Positions 1-10,885 of a DNA stretch of 64,000 nucleotides are shown here, piece by piece; the stretch's first letter is position 1, and every line of letters starts with the position of its first letter. Both the position numbers and the translations under genes were made by a program. The notes under the pieces were generated by a model, which did no database searches, was not told where the DNA came from, and worked only from the letters and a program-made list of their open reading frames with translations. Origin of the DNA: Udeniomyces pyricola (Eukaryota; Basidiomycota; Tremellomycetes; Cystofilobasidiales; Mrakiaceae); contig BCIK01000008.1 in NCBI GenBank assembly GCA_039545295.1, forward strand, positions 450,487 through 514,486, written 5' to 3'.

Positions 1-2357
1 ATCGTCAACGCGGCCTTCATCTTGTCGGCGTTGATCTGCAGCAATCAAGATGAGCGATGAAGGTTAAGGTTCCATACCAAGGACAGCAGGTTTGAAAAGG
101 ATCCAAGCAATCCACCCTCTGCCGTTTACATTTGTTTTTTTTCTCCTCGAAGGCCTTCTTTGCCCACTTCGTCCTCTGTCCACGTTTGAACTGAACCAAG
201 CACCCCAGACGGATGGAAACGTACCGAAAGCGTTCCGATGACTCCCTCACAGATCCTCAAGCTCGCGCTGAGGGTCTCGACGGAATCAAACATGGGTTCC
301 TGGCACTCCTGAAGGTCCTTGTTGTACGTCGAGGGCAAGCCCTTGAGCGTCATCATGAAGCCCGTCATTTGACCAAAGATACGACCCGACTTGCCTCGAA
401 GAAGCTCAAGCGAGTCCGAGTTCTTCTTTTGAGGCTGTTCCAACAGCGAGACAAACCCAAAGACACGCAGGCAAAAAAAAAAAACGTCAGATTGAAAGAA
501 AGAATCAAAGAATGTGTGCCCTTGATGAATTGATGTACGAGGTCAAGTGACGAGACCTCCGGACGAGCTCGAATCGAGAGACACGACTGACCATCATCGA
601 AGATCCAGTACTGCAAAAGTCAAAACATCAGAGACAAAGTCAAAAGGTCAATACACGCGAGCTAGGGGCAGGAGCGTGAAGATAAGGCGAAGAGTGGAAC
701 GTACCTGTAGGCATCCGAGAGCTGGACGAAGCCGAACTCGGCAGTTCCATAGATGATGAGATCCTCAGCCTATGATACAGTCCGATGGGAGCCGATAAGT
801 GGATTAAGGACGAAAGGTTCAGCGATAAGGGGGGGGGGGGGCAATGTTTTGAAAAAGATCAGCATCCGCGCCTTTTCGCCGGCACATCGAGCGACCGAAT
901 CGAATATCAAGCGGCGTAAAGGCGAGCCTTACCATCCTGCTAACGTGACCCATGCAGCTAGCACCCCACTGAAGCCACTCGACGATGAAATCCCTATCTC
1001 CCGTTCCATAGAGAGAGTTCTCCGCGACCGAAGCAAAGCCGAGCTCCTTGGCAAGGAAGTCCCGGTCGACGCCGAAAGGGTTACCGGCAAGGGCACCACA
1101 TCCGAGGGGAAGCACTGAGATTCGGGTGAGGAGAGCGGACAAGCGGGTAAGATCCGAAGAAAAGGAGAAGGCATGCGAGAGGAGAAGGTGAGACCATCGG
1201 ATAGGTTGAGCTCGCTGGTAGATTCTCAAACCAGCAGAAGGACATACGAGGCCAGGGTCAGTTTAGAATGCCGGGAGAAGCAAAGACGAAACCGTGTTTG
1301 CACTGACCTGGAGATGAGTGTATCCGGGCATAAGGGCGTCAATGTCCCTCTCGGCCCTGTCGACCATAGTCGAGATCAAACCCTTCAGGTGCTCCTTAAT
1401 GGTGGTAGCTTCTTCCATCAACCAGAGCCTGAGGTCTGTCGCAACCTGGTCGTTCCTGCTTCGGCCGGTGTGAAGCTTGCCTCCGATGTCCTTGCCGATG
1501 ATCTCAGAGAGTCGTCGCTCGTTGGCAGTGTGAATGTCCTCATCGTCAGGCTGAGCGTCGAACTAGTCAACCGAAGTTAGAGCAAGAAAGAGGACAAGAA
1601 AGACCAAGCCAGGACAGGCTTCGGTCAGATGGGGGTGGTCCTGAGACGACTCGAGTATTTCGTTCGACCCTACTACTCATGGTCCCCCAAACACTGGCCA
1701 CTGTTACCCAAATATTCAATGAAAGATGTAAGCATAAATCACTCACAGTCTTGGACTCCCATTCCTTCTTGACCTCACCGAGCCCTCGCTCGATCTCGGC
1801 CTGCTCGTGCTGCGAGAGAATGCCGACCTTTTCGAGCGCTTTGGAGTAAGCTATCGAGCCTCGGATATCGGCCAGGTACATCTTTTGGTCGTATCGAAGA
1901 CATTGCTAAAGGAGTATCGTCATAGTGTCAGTATAACTAGTCGAGTATTTCGAAGGCTTTCTAGAGTGAGTGAGAACGGTGTTCAAGGAAACGAGGCAAG
2001 CTCGTCGAGAGCTCCGGGAGCAAGATCGACACCTAAGGACGTACATTGAACTCGTGCATGAGGGGATCCGTTTTGCCTATTGAAGACAGAGAAACCAGAT
2101 CGTGTTCAGAAAATGATGAAGGCCACTATGAGCAGACAGAAACCAGTATCGGAAGGCATCACCCATTCGCGGCACGACCAGGCCGAAAGGGCCGAAAGGA
2201 AGAGGGAGAAAGAAAGAACGAACCGGTGAACCTGCCGCCCCAAAGCTTCTGCTTAGTAAAGTCCTGCTTCTGTTCCTGTAGGAAAGACGATGGATCATCA
2301 AATCAGTTGCACTGGTTGTAGACGAGGTCAAGCCAAGGGAGCTTGACATACGGTCAT
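1..2357 (-). CDS. ARG4: Argininosuccinate lyase (3' end beyond window)
   Basis: This enzyme cleaves argininosuccinate to arginine and fumarate, the last step of arginine synthesis. Family motifs read in order on the minus strand: KLWGGRFTG near the start, [16 protein letters not shown], the substrate loop [66 protein letters not shown], and the catalytic loop [18 protein letters not shown] chose the ATG at 2357, which gives a two-codon first exon (MT) with donor GTATGT and joins [12 protein letters not shown]. Clear exons are 1-35, 225-434, 592-610, 705-769, 933-1214 and 1308-1562, with more up to 2357. The catalytic-serine segment STGSSMM is encoded by a 19-nt exon (592-610). The usual KKNPDS reads KKNSDS here. 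The C-terminus ([10 protein letters not shown] onward) runs past base 1. Identity is secure; exon ends between 1750 and 2300 are less exact. Confidence 0.95.
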
Positions 2358-2839
2358 GTTGTGATAGAGACGTCGTTGGTGGCGATAGTAAAAGGATGAG
2401 GAGATGGTTGGTTGGGAGGGGAGTAGTGATTTGGATGAACTGACTCAAAGTCGTTATCTCTCTCATTTAAGAGTCTAAATGATATTCCCATTCTTTGCTA
2501 CCCATGATTTTATCATCTCTATATATATGGAACTATATGCAACCCATTCACACAGATTCACGCCACAACTTTCTCGAGTCTCAGAATCGCCGAAACAATG
2601 TCACACAACAAAAAGATCAAAACACATCCAAGTCGGGTTCGTAGAGCACTAAAGAGAAAAGAGAGTGAGAACACAACACATAATATCCACATCGTACACA
2701 ACAATCATACAATGATCTGGCCGCGCGCGTCCGAACAGATCATCGCGTACATCTCTTCAATCATGCTAGTGCGACGTGACGATCCATCGTCACCAACTGG
2801 CTCGTATCCCTCCGTCTCCAGATCCAAACAAAACATCGA
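2358..2839. other. Intergenic, upstream of ARG4
   Basis: This gap lies between the stop of the PIP-box gene and the ARG4 start; both genes read on the minus strand. It should hold the ARG4 promoter and the 3' end of its upstream neighbour. An AT-rich stretch (atatatatgg near 2521) is visible. I see no gene in it. Confidence 0.5.
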
Positions 2840-5800
2840 TCAAGGTGTCATCCAAAACAGGTTCGGACTACTCGGCACACCCGACCTCGGTGAGCTCCCA
2901 AGTGCACTACTTGATACCCCACCAAGCGTCCACGCCGCCGAACCACGAGACCGTCGACTACTCCGGCTTCCATCTCTCGAGTCTTCAAACCCACTCTCCT
3001 CATCATCCAAGCCCTGAGAACTCGGTACATCTGGCTCCTTATCTTCTTGTTCTTCCTCGAATCCGGACGGTTCCTCCAACTCAGCCCTCTCCTCTTCCTC
3101 CTCCTCCGCCATGTCGTCTTGCCAGTTTCGAAGCGTCACATCGGACAAGTCGACAAGAGTCTTATCTGGATCTAGAGATGCCTCGTCGTCAGAGCCGACC
3201 TCCGAGAGGAACTGAGGTGTCGGAGAGTGGGATGTGGCGTGGGTTGATCGGCGAAGAGGGGTCGACCGTTCTTCTTGTTGAGAGGACGGTATCATATCCT
3301 CCTCCAAAACTCGCGCGGGCAGATGACGAATAGAAGGAGGTTCTTCGTCGAAAGCGTAAGACGGGGTTTGGTGGCCAGTAGCTGGGGGCGACGGTCGTTG
3401 GTCCAAGGACGATGAGAGTAGTTGCGTCTCAGAATCGGGAGAAAGGCTTTTTGAGAGCGATCGGTCAGGACCATGAGCAGGTAAAGGAGGTGACGTTGGT
3501 AGTGGTGGATGCGGTGCTCGAGCCATTTGTGGCAGTGTAGCAGACGCAGGCGTGCATTTGAGTTCCCCTTTTGACCGTAAATTGGATGATGAGCTTGTCT
3601 CGATATCGTTGCCCTTCCTCGCTACCCAGGTTCCCCGCATGGGTCGAGCAAGGACCGACCTCGGTGGCGCCATCGGTATAGCACCAATCTTCTTGCCCTT
3701 TCTTTCGCCGCTCTCTTGATGGTCGGTTTTATTGAGGGGCCCCGATGAGATACCTGGTAGAAGAGCGAGTGGCATCAAGCTCTGACTCGACGGGACAGTC
3801 GAAGGATTTGGGTCCAGCGCCGCCTGCTGGAATTCATCCTCGTCGCTAAGCTCGACGTCTTCAGGTTCATCGTAGGGGACAGGACCAGTGTTGACGATCT
3901 TGGGAGGTCCGGACTTGACGAAACCATATTGAAACAGATCGTCCTGCTGAAATGAGGTTGAGGGTGGCGCGAGGCGGGTAGACGAGCGCCTCGATGAAGT
4001 GGGGGCCTCAGGGCCAGGGCCAAGGGTTGGCTCGTAAGACGGATCGGCCTGCTCGTCGTCAACTTGGGTGTAGTTGTTGGAATCGTTAAGACCAGCCCAG
4101 GCTAGACTAACGGCTTGCCAGGAGCTACGGGGCTTTAATGCTGTCGGTTTAGTCGAGGGTTTGCTAGCTCTAGCCGTCAGACCAGACGCGACAGAAGGGC
4201 GAGGTGGTAAAGAAGTAGTCGAGGTGAAAGGAGAATGCTGAGTCGCTGATTGTGGCTTCGAGGGTCCTGCTGTGGCCTTGTGTTGGACCGGCGTTGGCTC
4301 AGGTCGGAATGTTGGTCTTGCTGAATTCTGACTTCGTGTGGACCAGATGGGGGGTGGACAAGCATTCTCTTCAGCTTTCGGCGGTGAGATGAGTGTCTTG
4401 AGCCGCAGAAGCGACTGAGTCTGAGAAGAGGGGAGGTATTCGCTGCTCTTGGTCTTGCCATCGGCTTGGGAACGATTCAAGGCAGAGGAAGTTTGACTGG
4501 AAGCTATGTCGGGTGCATCCCGAAGGGGGATTGGTTGACAATCGCTAAGAGAAGAGCTCCTGATCAGCGAGGCTGTGGCTTCTGATGACTTGCGGGGAGA
4601 ACGGGTCGAAAGGGGTCGGAAAGGCGAGTTCGGACCGGATCGTTTGGAAGGAGAGAGATTTGGTCCAGACAGACTTTGAAGGGTAGGTGGTGCGGGCTGT
4701 TCAAACATGAAACTTCAATGACTAAAAACGCTGCCATCGTTCGAGATCGTCCACCGAGGGAAACATAACGTACTGTTAGTTGGTGTGATCCTGGTTCGGA
4801 CTGCTCTTCAACCGTATCGAGACGAATGGTATGCATCTACATGAGAACAAATCTCGATCAGGAATCAGCTCTACTTCCTAACGAGCGCATGTGCGACTAA
4901 GGTAGAGTACGCATACCTTTGTCATCCCACCTCCCTTCGCCGCGACGGCATGTCCCTCTTCCGCTGGGTCCAGCGTTTCTGGTATCACTTCCTCTCCAGC
5001 ACCAACCCCTGAAACCCATCCCGACAACCCTTCGTCTGGCAACCTTGTCCATCCTGCAGGTTCCTCGACGAACACATCAGATGACCCCGTTACGACGACA
5101 CTTGTCTCGCCTTTCTTCGCAGCAAGACGAGTCCCGGCTCCAGTACCCGATCTATCTCGCACTGGCGAAGAGCTGGGTGGATCCTCGCTTGTCGACTCAG
5201 AGGGAAGTTCATGGTGGAAGGGTAATGAGGGGCCAATAGACTCATAGTTGACAGTTTTCTCAAGAGAGGGCGACGATTTCATCAACGGAGAACGGTTTAA
5301 ACCAATTCTGGAGCGGGAGTGGACAGATGGTGTTTCTTGGACGAGGACTCGCGATGCCCTGGGTTCGCCTGATTCTTGTGAGGGTGAATACCGCAACGGG
5401 CTGAAGGCGTCACGAGGAACCGACTCTCGTTGAGACTTAGGCCTGTCGTAGATGGTATGCGTCGGGTCCGAGGAGGGGAAGGCGTTGGTATCGAGCGGAG
5501 GAGGTAAAGAGTGGTGATGAACAAACATGGATTGGGTCGCGGTAAATTGCTGGGAGTCGAGCAAGCGAAACGGGTTGCTTAGCAACGATTCTGACTGGGG
5601 TTGAGTGAGAGAAGCATCGACGTGGTTTTGGTCGACTTCGATCTCGACATCTTCTGCATCACGCCGGCTGCTACCGACGGACAGGATAGGCGTATCTTTA
5701 TCAATCATGGGAATGGATGGGAACGGCTGTTGATCCGGGTGAGCCTGGTCAAATGCACTCCATTGTAGTGCCGACTCTTCGACTGGAAGCTGCCAATCAC

Positions 5801-7421
5801 TGCTGTGTTCAGATGAAGATGCAGGAGGCTCAGGGGGCGAAGAGGAGATACTGATACGTCGATGAATATAGGAGGGTTGCTTAGTCGGGGAAGTGCGACT
5901 TGGAAAAGGGTCAGAAGGATGTTTCGGATGCAAGGCGTCGTAAGCAGACCAGTCTGCCTGTTCGTCATCGGAAGAAATTGGTGAGGGTTCAACCAAAAGG
6001 GAGTTGTCGACGACGTCGAAAGAAGATTGCAGTGCATTGAGATGAACATGAGTTTGAGGAGCGGAAGGCTGTGGTGATAGAGGACGCGGTGAGTTTGAGC
6101 GTCGTTTAGATGAGTATGCATCAGTCGTTCGGGTTGTGGTTGAAGGGCCTGCTTGCGCTGTACGGCGTGCATCGTAACATTCCTCGACACTGGTGGCTCG
6201 TAGGAGCTCTCTGACTTTTCCTCTGCGTCTCTCTGCGGCCGGAACGAGATCCTCGACTGACCGAGAGGCGCTGAGCGATTCTCTCGCTCGTTTCTTCGGC
6301 TTCATCGAGCCCTCCTGTTTCCGGGTTTCAATCTCGGCCAACAAGATTTCGTGTTCCCTCTTCCGATCAGCGAACTGATCGTTGCTCTCCCAATCGAATC
6401 TTGCCCTTGCTAGCTTTTTCAGCCGCTTGGCCTCGGTGCCGTCGTAGAGGCCCTGGACGAAGCGCCTCGCCTCGGCGTTTGGCGGTGGACGTCGATCGGG
6501 TTGAGGAATAGCCATGGATGAAGTGACGAAGGGGTACATGGAAGGTGAGAGGATGGACTTGATTTGCCGCGTCGTCGACTTGCGGGGAGGCGATTGGGCA
6601 TCTGGAGCAGCAAAGGGAGGAGGTGACGGTGGGTCGGGGGACTGTGAAGATGACTGTAGAAGGTGACCTCGCTTGACCTTGGGTGGCGCAATCTGAACAG
6701 TTGAGAATTTGGAGGAAGATCTTCTTGTTGCCCGGGTCGATGTATGGCTCGCAACATGATCGTCCGGCGCTTCGAGAGTGAAAAGCTGAATGGAGGATGC
6801 GCCTTCTGCTGAAATACGACGTTTCTTGGGTGTAGGCTCGCCCTCGTCCTCAACATCGCTGTCGCCGTCGAGATCGATAATTGGTAGAGGCTTGGTCGAA
6901 GTGCTTGCAAGCGAATCCGAGGTCGATCTGCTGCGTCTGCTGGAGGCATCTGATGGTGAGTCTTGTCTCGTCGCCCCTCGTCCGGAGGTTCGCTTCAGAG
7001 TCGAGACGGTTGATTCCTTGCCTTTGCCCTTCTCGCCAGACCGTGATTCCGGCTGAGCTTTGTCTGACTGAATGGAGGGACTATCAATGTCCTTGCTCCG
7101 ATTCCTCCTCGTCCGGCCTTTGCCCTTGCCGACGGTCGAGCCAGATGACGGATGAGCGACTACCGCTGCTGGAGCGGGAGAAAAGTAACTCGAGAGCTGA
7201 GCTTGTTTAGCGCTGTGAAACTGTTTCTTGTTGGGAATGGCAGATGAGACCAATTCGACGTTCGAAGTTTTGGAGCCCGAGACGGCCGAAGGGGTCGGGT
7301 TAGAGGGGCCTTTCGCAGATCGGGATGAGGTCGAAGCGACAGCGTTTGGGGGCGGGGTGTTGGAGGCCTCCTTTCGCGTCAACCATCGCGACTTTTCAAA
7401 CGTAGGAAGTGTCGGAGCCAT
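2840..7421 (-). CDS. Large disordered protein with an N-terminal PIP-box (candidate PCNA-binding protein)
   Basis: Three exons join in phase 0: 4917-7421, 4774-4836 and 2840-4696, giving about 1474 residues. The ATG at 7421 follows ACC and is preferred over an in-frame GTG at 7427. The protein is rich in Ser, Pro, Arg and Asp/Glu and has no recognisable catalytic fold, as expected of a largely disordered nuclear protein. Near residue 75 it carries QAQLSSYF, an exact match to the PCNA-interacting consensus Q-x-x-[LIM]-x-x-[FY]-[FY], followed by basic residues. A charged, possibly helical stretch (FDWESNDQFADRKREHEILLAEIE) lies in the middle, and acidic clusters lie near the C-terminus. Three ACGCGT boxes sit upstream (7530-7741). 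PIP-box plus G1/S-type promoter suggests a replication or repair role, but this is inference; I do not recognise the family. Confidence 0.75.
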
Positions 7422-8243
7422 GGTCACCCAGCAAGAGTGTTGAGGAAATCGCTGGAGCCTGCTTTGTCAAGGTTCCGACAGAGGTAGACGCAGTCTAGTC
7501 AGATGCGGTCCCCGATCCAGGCGAACAGCACGCGTGATTTGGATGTCGCGGAGGACGCGTTACCTTACCGGCTGGAGCAGATTGAATGAGATGCAGGAAG
7601 CTAGGTCGAGGTGGCGTGGTATGCGAATGACAATTGAGGGCAACGATAAGAGCGACGCGAAGGATAAAGCCTAAGGTCTGACCAGCTGATAGGCTTCGAA
7701 AGCAAAGGGGTATAGAATCGAGACGTTGATGGACGACGCGTCAACTGTTTCGCGCTTCCGCGTGTGCGGCAAGTACTACATGACGTCGGCAGGGGTCCTC
7801 TGGCGCAAAAGAAGGAAAGAACCAATTTCACTACAGTAACCGACCTCCCGTTCAGTTGTCCAATTTCCAGACCGACACGAAGGCTCATAATTGAGAGAAT
7901 AGACACATGGACATCACAAGCAACGCGGAGGAAGTATCAACGCCAAAGACCAATCGCGAAGATACGACGCGCGAAGACTGCGGAGAACCCACAAGACACA
8001 GAATATTTAAGAGGAAAGGAACTAAGTAAGGTATATAGCGGCCGGATAGAAGGCAAGAACGGAGTCGAGACACGTGATAAGACGCAAGGTCACATAGTAG
8101 CAGTTCGTACGAGATGCGGTATGCAAGCGGGGCAAGGCAAAAATAAAACAGGAGAGGAAAGACGACAGGCCGAGAACGAAGAGCGTGCGATTCACAGGAC
8201 CAAAGATGACATATGTGAGGTTCCATAGAGACAGACCAGCCCA
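7422..8243. other. Intergenic, promoter of the PIP-box gene
   Basis: This is 0.8 kb between two minus-strand genes. It holds three ACGCGT motifs in its proximal part. No reading frame here looks coding on either strand. Confidence 0.5.
7530..7741. promoter_or_regulatory. Cluster of three ACGCGT (MCB-like) boxes
   Basis: ACGCGT occurs at 7530-7535, 7555-7560 and 7736-7741, which is 109 to 320 bp upstream of the ATG at 7421. In yeasts this hexamer (MluI cell-cycle box) is the binding site of MBF, which drives G1/S genes. That it works this way here is inferred. Confidence 0.55.
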
Positions 8244-9854
8244 CTACTTTTTGGCCTTTTGCTGGTTGGATGCGAGACAAGGGAAATCAGGACAGCTCGG
8301 GACAGTCAGTACCGACCCGTCGAAGAGCTGAGAAGGGTAGAGCCGGGTTGCAACGTGATCAACATACCTTCTTCTCGGACGACTCAGCGGTAGCCTTCTC
8401 CTTCTTGGACTTCTTGCTCGAGGCAGGGGCATCGGACGACGTAACAGGAGCGGCCTTGGTAGCAGCCTTCGGGGTCGGGGCCGCCTTGGGGGCCGCAGGG
8501 GCAGGAGCGGCCGCCTTCGGGGCGCTTTTGGCCTTGGGGGCAGCAGAGGAGGCGGGCTTCGCAGCCGGGGCAGCTTTGGCCTTCTTTGCGGTTGGCACAG
8601 GAGAGGGTGCCTTGGGAGGGGAAACGGGAGCTGCAAGAGAGAAATTGCGTCTGGGTCAATTTCCGACCTTTTCAAATTAGACGATTCTAAACACTAGAGA
8701 GCATGCGGCTCACCCTCCTCGTCGTCGTCGGTCTCTGACTCGGACGATGACTCGTCGGATCCCTCGGAGCTGTCAGAGTCATCAGTGCTGCCCTCATCGT
8801 CGTCCGATCCGTCGTGGTGAGCCTCGGGGGCATCATCGAGGATGTCCTGCATTGTGGTATGCCGAGCCAGTACGAGCGTGAGTATCATGCATGAAGACGA
8901 TTTTCGCGTAGATATACACAAGAGGAGCGGTACAACGAAGAAACAACAACGAACCTTGCCCATGTACTTGGCAGACGCGATCTTCCATTCCTGCATGCCC
9001 GCAGCAGCCTTGTTGTTGTAGATCTGGGTTTGCATGGCAGATGGACAGCGAAGGAACGAGAAAACGGGACGTCAGACGGGAGACCAGACCAGCTGGGAAG
9101 ATATAACAGGGTCGAGGCTTGGGAAGAAACTCACAGCCTTGTGCTCTTCGCTCATTTCTTGCCAAGCAGCTCCAATGAGCCTCACTCGGTCCTTGTACGC
9201 GAGTTCAGGGTGGTCCTCGTTGTACTTGGCCCTGACCTCGTTCTGGAAGGCAAGGAAGCCGGACATGGGTCGCTTGGGCGCGTTGGGGTCTCGCTTGGCC
9301 TTCTTCTCGGCCCTCTTCCTCTTGAGCATGCTCTGCTCCGTCTCGGGCTGAGTGTTCATGAGCTTGTTGTAGGCCTCGACGGCCTCGGTGGCCATCTTCA
9401 TAGCCTCGGAGATCTGGACGAACGCAGCAGCCATCTGAAAAAAAAAACACGTAGAAAACAGACCAGAAAGTGATAGGCAACATAGACGTGAACACGTCAG
9501 AGATAGTACAAGGTCTGACGCGGAACAGTGAAGGGTTCACGACGCGAGGAAAGCAACACGAGGTAGAAACAAGAATATGAAAGAAAAAAAAAGGGCAAAG
9601 GGAGATGGACGCGTCCAATCGCGTCGCTTTTTCACGATCTCATGAGGCAGATGAATTGTATGGGTGAGATGATTACGCACCACGGCTTTCTGGGCCTCGA
9701 GCTCCTCATGAGTGGGAGCTGGAACGGAGTGCTTGGTGGTACGGGGCTTGCGAGGCTTTTTCTGCTTGACCTCACCGTCGGTGGCAGCAGCTGGGGAGGA
9801 AGCGGCAACCTTGGGGGCCTTGGGAGCCTTGGTCTTGGCGGGAGTTCCGTTTTC
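8244..9854 (-). CDS. HMG-box chromatin protein with acidic and Lys/Ala/Pro-rich tail (start unresolved)
   Basis: The exons read, in gene order: a basic N-terminal segment with KQKKPRKPRTTKHSV (from 9854); MAAAFVQISEAMKMATEAV leading into the HMG box (KRDPNAPKRPMSGFLAFQNE, then LIGAAWQEMSEEHKA); IYNNKAAAGMQEWKIASAKY completing the box; an Asp/Glu/Ser acidic run (DILDDAPEAHHDGSDDDEGS onward); a histone-H1-like Lys/Ala/Pro tail; and a last exon QKAKK-stop at 8244. HMG-box proteins of this type bend DNA without strong sequence preference and act with nucleosomes. The box resembles Nhp6/HMGB, but the protein is longer than Nhp6. No ATG in phase with the exon starting at 9854 was found, because the region before its acceptor has no ATG for about 300 bases. 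The start may be upstream near 10330, be non-AUG, or be spoiled by the N at 10008. The ATG at 9434 would lose the first basic segment. Confidence 0.85.
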
Positions 9855-10885
9855 CTGAGAAGTCAGAGAAGATGAAAAGAGAGAAAAATGAAGAAAGAAA
9901 AAAAAAAAAGAGGAAGAGGCAAGGGGAGGGAGGGAGGCGGACACGATCCGACGAACAAGACGAAAGTTACGAACGAAGACGGAAGAAAGGGGAAGAAGGA
10001 GGGGGGGNGGGGGGCACGAAGACGCGTTCCAAAAACGGATGTTGGTCGATGTTCGTGCAAGGCGGAGAGAAGCGCGAGAGTTGAAGAAAATGATAGAGAC
10101 AAGAGATAAATAGGTGGTGAGTATATAGAATGGTGAGAGGGAAGGCTGAGCTGACGCGTAGCGTAAGAGGACGCGTGACGAACTTTGGCCATTGTTTTGA
10201 GCTGAGGAGGATGGATGGATGGGGTGGGAGGGGGAGGAGGGGAAGGGGGGAAGAAAAGACGGGGGGCGGGAAAGATGAGGGTTGGGAGGAAAGAGTATAT
10301 TTTTTACAATCTCTTCGAGGCGGATCACCTTGACGCATTACAATTCGTGAGCGTCCGTTGATGGATCCCACTTTGCATGTGCGCGCTTGGGATGATGAGT
10401 GTTTCCCATCTTGTTCATCGATCAGCATCAGCATCATCTTCATCTTCATCATCATCAGACAAATCAATCAATCAATCAATCAATCGACCTCAACTCGCCC
10501 TTCTCTCTCTCACTCTCACCCTCACTCTTGGCTTCGTCTCTTTTCCCCTTGCTTGTACCCCGTCCCACATCTATCCCCGCCCCTCTCCTCCTCAACACGT
10601 TCCCCGTGCTGTCAGATCGCGCTCAGCCACTGCCCACGCGAACGAACTGCATTCTCCACTAGCCACATTCTTCGTTGTCCTCTGCCCTCGTGTAGCTAGT
10701 CTGGCTTTTCGACTTCATATTGCCCCCACATCACCTCTCTTCTCCCTCTCTCTCTCTCTCTCCTCTGCTCTCTCGCTTGCGTCTCTGTCTCTTTCCGTTT
10801 CTCCCTCTCTCGTTTCACTCTGTCCCGACGCGTTCCACTGCCTCACCTGAGCATTAAAAAAAAAAAAAACGCAACACCTCAACCA
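9855..10885. other. Divergent promoter region of the HMG-box and PNUTS-like genes
   Basis: This region separates the minus-strand HMG gene from the plus-strand PNUTS-like gene. Just upstream of the HMG exon the minus strand is very C/T-rich, includes an N at 10008, and carries a TATATA-like element near 10120. Two ACGCGT motifs lie further upstream. A CCAT repeat (10209-10222, minus strand) and an (ATCA)n tract (10460-10485) follow. The plus strand is then pyrimidine-rich up to the ATG at 10886, with an A-run just before it. No gene is evident apart from a possible small first exon of the HMG gene. Confidence 0.5.
10022..10176. promoter_or_regulatory. Three ACGCGT boxes upstream of the HMG-box gene
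   Basis: ACGCGT occurs at 10022-10027, 10154-10159 and 10171-10176; the last two are only 17 bp apart and lie upstream of the TATA-like element. A further copy at 10828-10833 is closer to the PNUTS-like gene. The sequence matches the MBF-type cell-cycle box; function is inferred. Confidence 0.5.

Noticed and set aside
8270..8680. Plus-strand Ala/Gly-rich frame opposite the HMG-gene tail
   Set aside because: It is the antisense of the Lys/Ala/Pro-rich tail exon.
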